Shown in pieces: positions 57,621 to 64,000 of a stretch of 64,000 bases of DNA (positions within the stretch are counted from its first letter, which is position 1; each line of letters begins with the position of its first letter). The position numbers and the translations under genes were made by a program. The notes below the pieces were generated by a model. It saw only the letters and a list, made by a program, of their open reading frames with translations. It did not search any database and was not told the DNA's origin. Origin of the DNA: Notamacropus eugenii (lineage: Eukaryota; Chordata; Mammalia; Diprotodontia; Macropodidae); NCBI RefSeq assembly GCF_028372415.1, contig NC_092879.1:100406777-100470776 (forward strand), given 5' to 3'.

Positions 57621-58689
57621 TTTCTTAACAAAGGTGTAGAAAGCAGTTCCTCCAGGCCATGTACTAACTTCACCTCACTTTCAAATTTGACCCTGAACCA
57701 CTAAGCAAGAGCTGGAGAAGAATTCTTCCATCATCCCACTGGCCTCATCAGTTTTACTGATGAATTTTTAAGAAAAGTCTTATCTCTCAACCATAAAGAG
57801 TTAGATATCTGGATTCAACCCAGTCTATTAAAGACAAAGGGCTGAATTATCTGTATAACCCAATATTTAAAATTTCTCTTGCTATTTTCACCAGAAGTTT
57901 GTGTAATTTCTCCTTTCAAAATATTATATTTGATTAAAATAAAAAATACATATAAATTCTTCCATTTTAGTTAAAATAATTATGTTTGTTGCTAAACTCC
58001 CCTCCAGCACCCCAAAGATGAATTGAATACAAATTTCTGTGTCTGTCGGTTCAGGGTAAGTGCTCATCTCTGGAATTCACTTGCTGACCTGGAGAATTTA
58101 CCTCCCAATTCAACTTCCCAAGTATCTGCTTCAATTAACTTTGGCAAAGAAAAGAGCCAAGCTCTCAGTCTGTTTGCTGGTACAACTAAGTAAAACTTTG
58201 AAAAAGCAGCCTACATCATGGCCTAAAAACGTAGCAGGGACCAGTCAGTCACTGCCCCAAAATGAAGCCTTGCAATTGAATTGTGGTGAACACCTACTAA
58301 AGGTTATATTGAGTAGTTTCCAGTCTAATTACAGACATAAGGGACTAGGTCATCTCTAAGATCATTTCTATGACATCCATATCAAAAAGCTCCCTCTGCC
58401 ACATATTCAAACCCCTCAGTGTCACCCTCCATTCTCTTCCTCTTAGTTTTAGTCTGATAAAGAGGTCCTCTGGGACAAGAACAAGCTGAGAGAGCACAAG
58501 GGCGATATAAACTATGAGAATGGCTGAGCCAGTGAAAGATATGGCTCTGGGCAAGTGCTGGACCAGACGCTAGTAGCTCTCTGGCCTCTCTTCCCAAGGA
58601 GCAGAGGAGACTGGAGCCAGGTCCAGTTGGATGCCACAGCAACAGTACAAATGAGGACTATTTCAACAATTCATTACAGTCTACCATCT

Positions 58690-60060
58690 GGACTGAGCAA
58701 GAGAAAATATCAACATTAATCTGGAGAATCAAAAGATCAAGAATCTCAAGGGAAATAATGAACAACAACAACAAAAAAACACTAGCAAGGGAGGGAAGGG
58801 TCCAGCAATAACAGATCTTAAACTATCTTAAAAAACAGGTCAAAACTCTTAGCTCCAGATTTTCAAATAGCTAAATCAGAACAGGTCAGGTACACAACCT
58901 ACAAAAGCAATTTAACATAGCAGTAGTGTTCAATGAACCCTCAAATTGCAGCTACTGAGGTGAGGGTTCATTACTCAACAACAATTTGTGGAAAAACTTT
59001 GGGAAAGTAGTTTGGCAGAAATCTGTTTCATACCAATTTCTCACACCATATACCATGAAAAGCTACAAATGGAAACATGGTTTAGATATAAAAGGTCACA
59101 GCAAACAAATTTTAAAAAAGTAGGGAAGGAAATACCTTTCATAACTATGGAACTTGAAAGAATTCATGACCAAGCAAGTAACTGGTAGAGATAATCACAC
59201 AAGAAAAAATGGCCAATTTTGAATATGTAAAATTGAAAAGATTTTTTAAAAAACCCAACCAAAATCAATATAGTTGTAATTAAAAGAGAAACAGTGAACT
59301 GGGGGAAAGTTTCTCTGATAAAGATTTGACATCCAAAAATATGTAAGGAATGGATTTAAATATATAGGAACAAGAGCTGTTTTCTAATTGATAGTCAAAT
59401 GATATGATCGGGTAGGTCACAAATGAAAATAATTGAAGCTATCAACAGCTGTATGAAAAAAAAATTCTCCAAATCACTAAAAAACAGAGAAACAGAGATT
59501 CAAATCACTGAGGTTCCACTTCCTACTCATTAGCTTTGCGAAGATGACAAAAAAGGAAAATAACAATTTTTCTGTGGGAAGAGGCTATGTAAGGAATCAC
59601 TGAATTATACAGACCTTGTAAGCCTAGATGGTAAAGAAAAGACCTATCCATGTGCATGTGCATGTTTGTTGTAGCAAAGAACTGGAAGCAAAGGGTGACA
59701 GGTGCTGGAGGTTATGGCTGAATAAGTACAAGTATACAAATGCAATGGAATATTATCCATAAGAAATGCCATAAGAAATAATGAAAGAGATGGTTTCAGG
59801 GAAGACTTCTATTAACTGAAGCAGGATGAGGTGAGCAGAACCAGAAGAACTATTTATACGGTAACAATATTGTAAAGAAAAACAACTCTGAAAGATTTAA
59901 GAAATCCGATAAAAGAAAGGACAGAAGATGAAGTGTGCTAACCGTGTCCTGAGAGGAGATGATTCCAAGTTGCACGATGAGATAGACTTTTTTTAACTAA
60001 CTGTTCCCTTTTCATCAGGATATAGTGAAGTTAAATTAATTCAAGTTTCTAAATCTTTTT
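58690..60060 (+). repeat. old L1 ORF2 C terminus and 3' UTR
   Basis: Decayed L1 in plus orientation: AATCAAAAGATCAAGAATCTC, GAACTGGAAGCAAAG, AGCAGAACCAGAAGAACTAT match the order seen in the large L1 from 55640 to 56890. It shows many small gaps. Confidence 0.65.
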
Positions 60061-60084
60061 GAGGTTCAATCCAAGTCACTTTAA

Positions 60085-60180
60085 CAAGTGTCTTTTATGT
60101 TATAGTTGCCAGAGTCAAGAAGATAAAATCAAAATAGTCCCTGCCCTCAAGAAGCTTACATGTTACTGCAAGGGTTTTTA
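60085..60180 (-). repeat. L2 3' tail, reversed
   Basis: Shows GTCCCTGCCCTCAAGAAGCTTAC preceded by a TTTTATG-like remnant of the tail. Confidence 0.6.
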
Positions 60181-60924
60181 ACTAGGAGTCCAGGAAATTT
60201 TTTTTAAAAATCTGATCATGGAATATGAATAAAATCAGTTTCCCCTGTCTTCCTTTGTGTTTTTTCAATTTTATGCATTTAACCACACGATTCTGAGAAG
60301 CATGGGCTTCAGCAGACACAAACCACACAAAGGAGCCCTGCACTGGGGAGCTGTAACAGAGGCATCCATTTCTGGACATGGGTAAGGGGGTGGTGGTGGA
60401 GGCTTTTGTTTAACGACACATTTGTTTATAAAGGTTTTGTTTTTCCTTTTTGTTTTTTTTCTGGGGCAAGGGAGGGTGTAGGGGAATGGAAAAAGTTGAG
60501 AGGAAAGGAGTTTAGCAATAGTATTATCCAAAAAAAAAGAAGAAAATAAAACAGCATTTTAAAAATGCATAGAAGAAGCAGAAAAAAGTTCAGAAGGAAA
60601 CAGATGAACAGAATGGCTTTGAGATTAACAAACAGAATTTATTGTATAATTAAAAAGAAAAGCAAGCTGTGTGATAAAGACCTGGAGCTTCTCATCCTCA
60701 TCATCTGATTTATTCTGTATACGGAAATGCTCACTTTATTTGTTTTTATTAAGTTTAAAAACTTTTAAAAGCATTCTACCAGCAGAGTGGGGGAAAAAGC
60801 CAACGAAGCCAAGCCATGCCTGGAAGACCTATCGTTGGGGAGTCTGGCTGTCCGGTCTCCTGGCCGTTTGCCATCTCTACAGTACAACTGGCCTCCTATG
60901 TTTCATACAAGCTCAGCAAAGTCA

Positions 60925-61440
60925 CCCTGGCAGGCAATGTGACCCAGTAGCTACAGTACTAGACTTAGTATGTCATTTAAGGTTTGTGTGCCTTGACTTC
61001 TTCAGCTGTATAATGAAGACAGTAGTAAGAGCAACTCCCTATATTCTGGAACCATCCTGAGGACTACATGAGCACATATGTAAACTACAGCAGTGAGAAC
61101 TAGGATTATTTACTATACCCCCATCTGAATGGCAGCCTCTGGAAGGCAGGGGCTGTTTGGGGTTCTTTCCTATATCCTCAGGATTCAGCACGGAGACATA
61201 AAGTAGTAGATGCTTAATAAATATCTGCCAGATAAATGACTGACTTGTCCAGGGTTGACGTGGTAAAGACTTGATTTGAAGCCCCGGGTTCCGGCCTCGT
61301 GGGCGGGAGATTCAAGAACTCTGTCCTGATAGTCACCTCCAGCACCTTGGCCTCAGTTTACTCCTCCTCTGTGAAGTGAAAGGATCAGGGGAGATGATTT
61401 CTAAGGTCCCTGTGTCAGCTCTAACACAGTGATCCTGAAT
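60925..61440. repeat. MIR, L2 tail and reversed MIR in a row
   Basis: 60925-61090 is a plus MIR (GGCAATGTGACCCAGTAGC, TTCAGCTGTATAATGAAGAC). 61125-61240 is an L2 3' end (GGAAGGCAGGGGCTGTTTGG, TAGATGCTTAATAAATATC). 61240-61440 contains MIR-like pieces (CCTTGGCCTCAGTTTACTCC, GATGATTTCTAAGGTCCCTG). Confidence 0.6.
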
Positions 61441-62990
61441 GCCCAAATTAGCCAAAGCTTTGTGCCCCTTCCCCACCCTACTACAGAAGCACCCCAAAAC
61501 CCTGAGGAGTCCCCTTCAGACAAAGGTCCCTTGCCTCAGATGATGAGAAAAGAGAAAGCCCAACCCTGTCAGCTTGCCAGCTTGCAGGTATCGCACTTAA
61601 CAAGCAGACTGGCCCATCAATGTTGGTGCACCTGTCTCACAGCGAGGCAGTCTAACTTCTCAGTTAACATATGTCTATGTTTTAGTTGGTGTAAAATTAG
61701 AACCTCTGCCATCGAGTGTCCTTAGCACTCACTTCAGCAGAGTCAGGTCAATCAAAATGCCCTCAATCTCCATTAGACTAAACATTCGATCCACGTTAGA
61801 GTGCCCTTCTGGAAAAGGGCCCTGGGCCCAGAGGAGAAATCAGCCCAAAGGAACGCTTCAAGAATTCCTCTCCAGCCCAAGAATGCCGCTGTCTTTTTCT
61901 ATGGCATCCTCTTGGGTTAATTTTAGGAACTACCGACCAAGCCCCTAAACTCAACCCAGTCTTTAACTACAGACATCCTTCATCTTGCCTAACCCAAGTT
62001 AAAGGTAAAAAGGTGGCTCTGAAAAGCTGACCCAGTTGAAGTGCAAAATAGATTCCTTACTTGACCCCAAAAGAACCTTTGTGAGCCATTAAAATCCTTT
62101 GCTTTGGAAGGGATATGAATACATGGAGGAAGATGGATGACTTCTATTTCCAGAGACAGAAATTCTTATGACAGGTAAAACAGGGTGGGAACTGAAGCCA
62201 CATGTGGCCCTCTAAGTCCTCAAGTATGGCTCTTTCACAAGATTCCCCACCAAGGAATGAGCAGAAAGCTAGGTTGTGGGTGCACTGAAGCTCACTGAAC
62301 AGCTGTCAATTTCAGGTACCCCAAATTGCCCGGCCCCTAGTTCCCTCTCAGTCAGAGCAACAACTGCCTTCATTGTGGAATTTAAGACCAAAGTTTAATC
62401 CAAGGCAACACTGAATCCTGGCAGAGTCCCAAGGCCCTCCCTCCAGGCCTTCCCAGTCCTGGGGAAGCCCTTGCCCTCCTGATTCAATATGTGCACAGAA
62501 TCGAGACAGATTTGTTGGGTCAAGAGCAGTGATTTCATCAGTACAGGGAACTCCCAGGGAGGAAATTCCTTCTCTCAATGCAGATTGTCAACTTTCTCCA
62601 AACTCAGTATCCAGGAGGCTAAGTGACCTGCCCAGGGCCAAAGAGCCAGTTCCAGGCCTTGAACGTAGTTGTCCTGAGGGCATCAAGCTGAAAGGATAGA
62701 CAAACAAAGGACTGGGTTGTTTCTACCCCTTCTAAAGCCCAAGCCCCTGGAACACAGAGGGAAGGTTTCTTGCTTTCCTCCAAACATCCACTGTTGCCTT
62801 CTGGTTCCCCACCGGACTGGCATGGTTGCCTGGTTCCAGGTTCAAGTCAACTTGGCAACAACGGCAAAGTGGCAATGCTAGAAAGGATCCTGGGGTTCAC
62901 CTCACCCAACCCCTTCAATTCAACAACTGTGGATGGTGCTATTATGCTGGGTGAGGCAGCCCCATAGAGGAAAACAGAAGCTTCTTCTCA
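61441..62990 (-). other. DLG3: DLG3 intron, little recognised
   Basis: Apart from a short reversed MIR piece at about 62610-62660 (GCTAAGTGACCTGCCCAGGG) I see no repeat, exon or RNA gene in this stretch. Confidence 0.4.
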
Positions 62991-62994
62991 AGGG

Positions 62995-63640
62995 AGACAA
63001 TATGTGGAGAACTAAGGTAAGGTCCTCATTGGAGGAAGGTAAGCACTAGCACCTGGGCTAGGGGGACCGCCTTCCTGATGCAGTGGCCCCAGAGCTGAGT
63101 CTTGAAGAGAGCTAAGCAGCTTGGCTGGAGAGTCCCTCCAAGGAAGCCTGGAAAGGCTCACAGCACGTGAAATGGCTCAACTTTTCTCAGGAAATGTACT
63201 TTGGGGATGTGTTTGGGTTTTGGGAAGAAGTAGTTATCAAACAGTTTTTTTAAGAGAATGAGAGGCAGCCAGGTGGAGGAGTATGTCTTTTATACTGAAG
63301 GCAATAGGGAGCCACTGAAGGTTCTTCTTTTGAGGTGGAGTGGTTAAGATCTGGTCAGCCCTGTGCCTTAACAAGGTTACTTTGACATGGTATGGAGGCT
63401 AAACTGAGAAGGAAGAGATGCTAGGAAGCATGGACTGTTAGAATAGGCCAGGTAAAAGGCGAGGGACCTGAACTAGACCAGTTGCAGCAAAAGACAGTAT
63501 GGCCACGAAGGCCATGACATCTGCATCTCCAACAAAGAATCAAGAATGACCCTGAGACTCCAATGCCTGGGAACTAAGGGGACAGCAATGCCCTCAACAG
63601 AAATGGGGAATTTTCATGAAAGGAAGTGTGGGAAGGGTCA
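62995..63640 (-). repeat. reversed L2 ORF2 C-terminal region
   Basis: GAGCTGAGTCTTGAAGAGAG, GGCAATAGGGAGCCACTGAAG, GAATAGGCCAGGTAAAAGG and ATCAAGAATGACCCTGAGAC are in the antisense L2 order seen at 46140-46520. Confidence 0.7.
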
Positions 63641-64000
63641 GCTGAGGTTCAGAGTCTGTGACTTGTTTAAGGACACCAAGACACTGAGCCCCTGAGTGCA
63701 GAGGCCTTGGTCCTGGGCTCTCCCTTAGCTACCTTGGAATCAAACCAGGACTGAGGAAAGCCAAGCCAGATGAAGAAATGCCCCTTCTCTTTCATAGACA
63801 TATGACTAGGAGCCACCTAAAACAGCCATGATGACTTAATGTGGATACCAGAAATGCAAGCCACCACTAAGAAAATGAAGCAAGCCAGGCTTACATACTG
63901 CGAAAGCGGGCAAACAAATCCACCTCCTCAGCCTGCCCGGGACATCAGACTGGTTTGCTGTGGCCCTTCCAGACGGCTTCCTGCCAGACACTTCTCCCAT

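Larger units (their letters stand above)
32631..64000 (-). other. DLG3: start of a DLG3 intron longer than 31 kb
   Basis: The next upstream DLG3 exon should encode the end of PDZ3 (an SVTIVAQYRPE-like sequence) and should end with one base of a Glu codon. I read the minus strand of this interval for it and for other PDZ motifs and did not find them. The interval contains only the repeats listed separately. Stretches such as 33110-34050, 35000-36700, 39610-40290, 42960-43630, 44480-45640 and 57630-58680 show no gene. Confidence 0.65.

Noticed and set aside
1..64000. CRISPR arrays, bacterial operons, phage or plasmid elements
   Set aside because: No regularly spaced identical repeats and no prokaryotic gene organisation. 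All signals fit a vertebrate genome.
1..64000. Internal retroviral genes linked to the solo LTR
   Set aside because: No second LTR, primer-binding site or protease/polymerase frame was seen near 37652-38283.

Overview
The window looks like intron-rich nuclear DNA from a marsupial, probably an Australian species. Genes are split into short exons with GT/AG junctions. The rest is dense with old L2/CR1-type LINEs, L1 copies in several age classes, MIR and tRNA-derived SINEs. Two of the SINE types (one with an RTE/BovB-like tail, one beginning GGGCAGCTAGGTGG) are of the kind I associate with marsupials. The species cannot be fixed from the sequence alone.

Two genes are supported, and they converge. 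On the plus strand at the left end are the last two exons of TEX11 (7661-7825 and 8913-8984, poly(A) signal 9177-9182). On the minus strand is the 3' half of DLG3 (SAP102): twelve coding exons between 14582 and 32630, with a probable 3' UTR down to a poly(A) signal at 12835-12840. They encode the end of the PDZ3-SH3 linker, the SH3 domain, the variable hook region and the guanylate-kinase-like domain to the stop codon. Convergent TEX11/DLG3 is the arrangement on human Xq13.1, which belongs to the ancient conserved part of the therian X, so the window is probably from a marsupial X chromosome. The two genes act separately: TEX11 in meiotic recombination and synapsis, DLG3 in the postsynaptic scaffold.

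Layout: 1-7660 TEX11 intron filled with L2, L1 and MIR; 7661-9182 end of TEX11; 9183-12834 short repeat-filled intergenic stretch; 12835-14581 DLG3 3' UTR; 14582-32630 DLG3 exons and introns, including a 10.4 kb repeat-rich intron (22126-32515); 32631-64000 an upstream DLG3 intron of more than 31 kb in which I found no PDZ exon. That last intron holds a roughly 1.9 kb pyrimidine-rich satellite split by a 632 bp solo retroviral LTR with a 6 bp target duplication, an old L2 in reverse, an ORF1-only (HAL1-like) element, and a nearly full-length but broken L1 (about 50573-57290) carrying a later insertion.

I see no prokaryote-like operon, CRISPR array, or clearly new gene system. The most informative points are the reading-frame logic of the DLG3 hook exons, which forces mutually exclusive use, and several datable nested retrotransposon insertions with visible target-site duplications.
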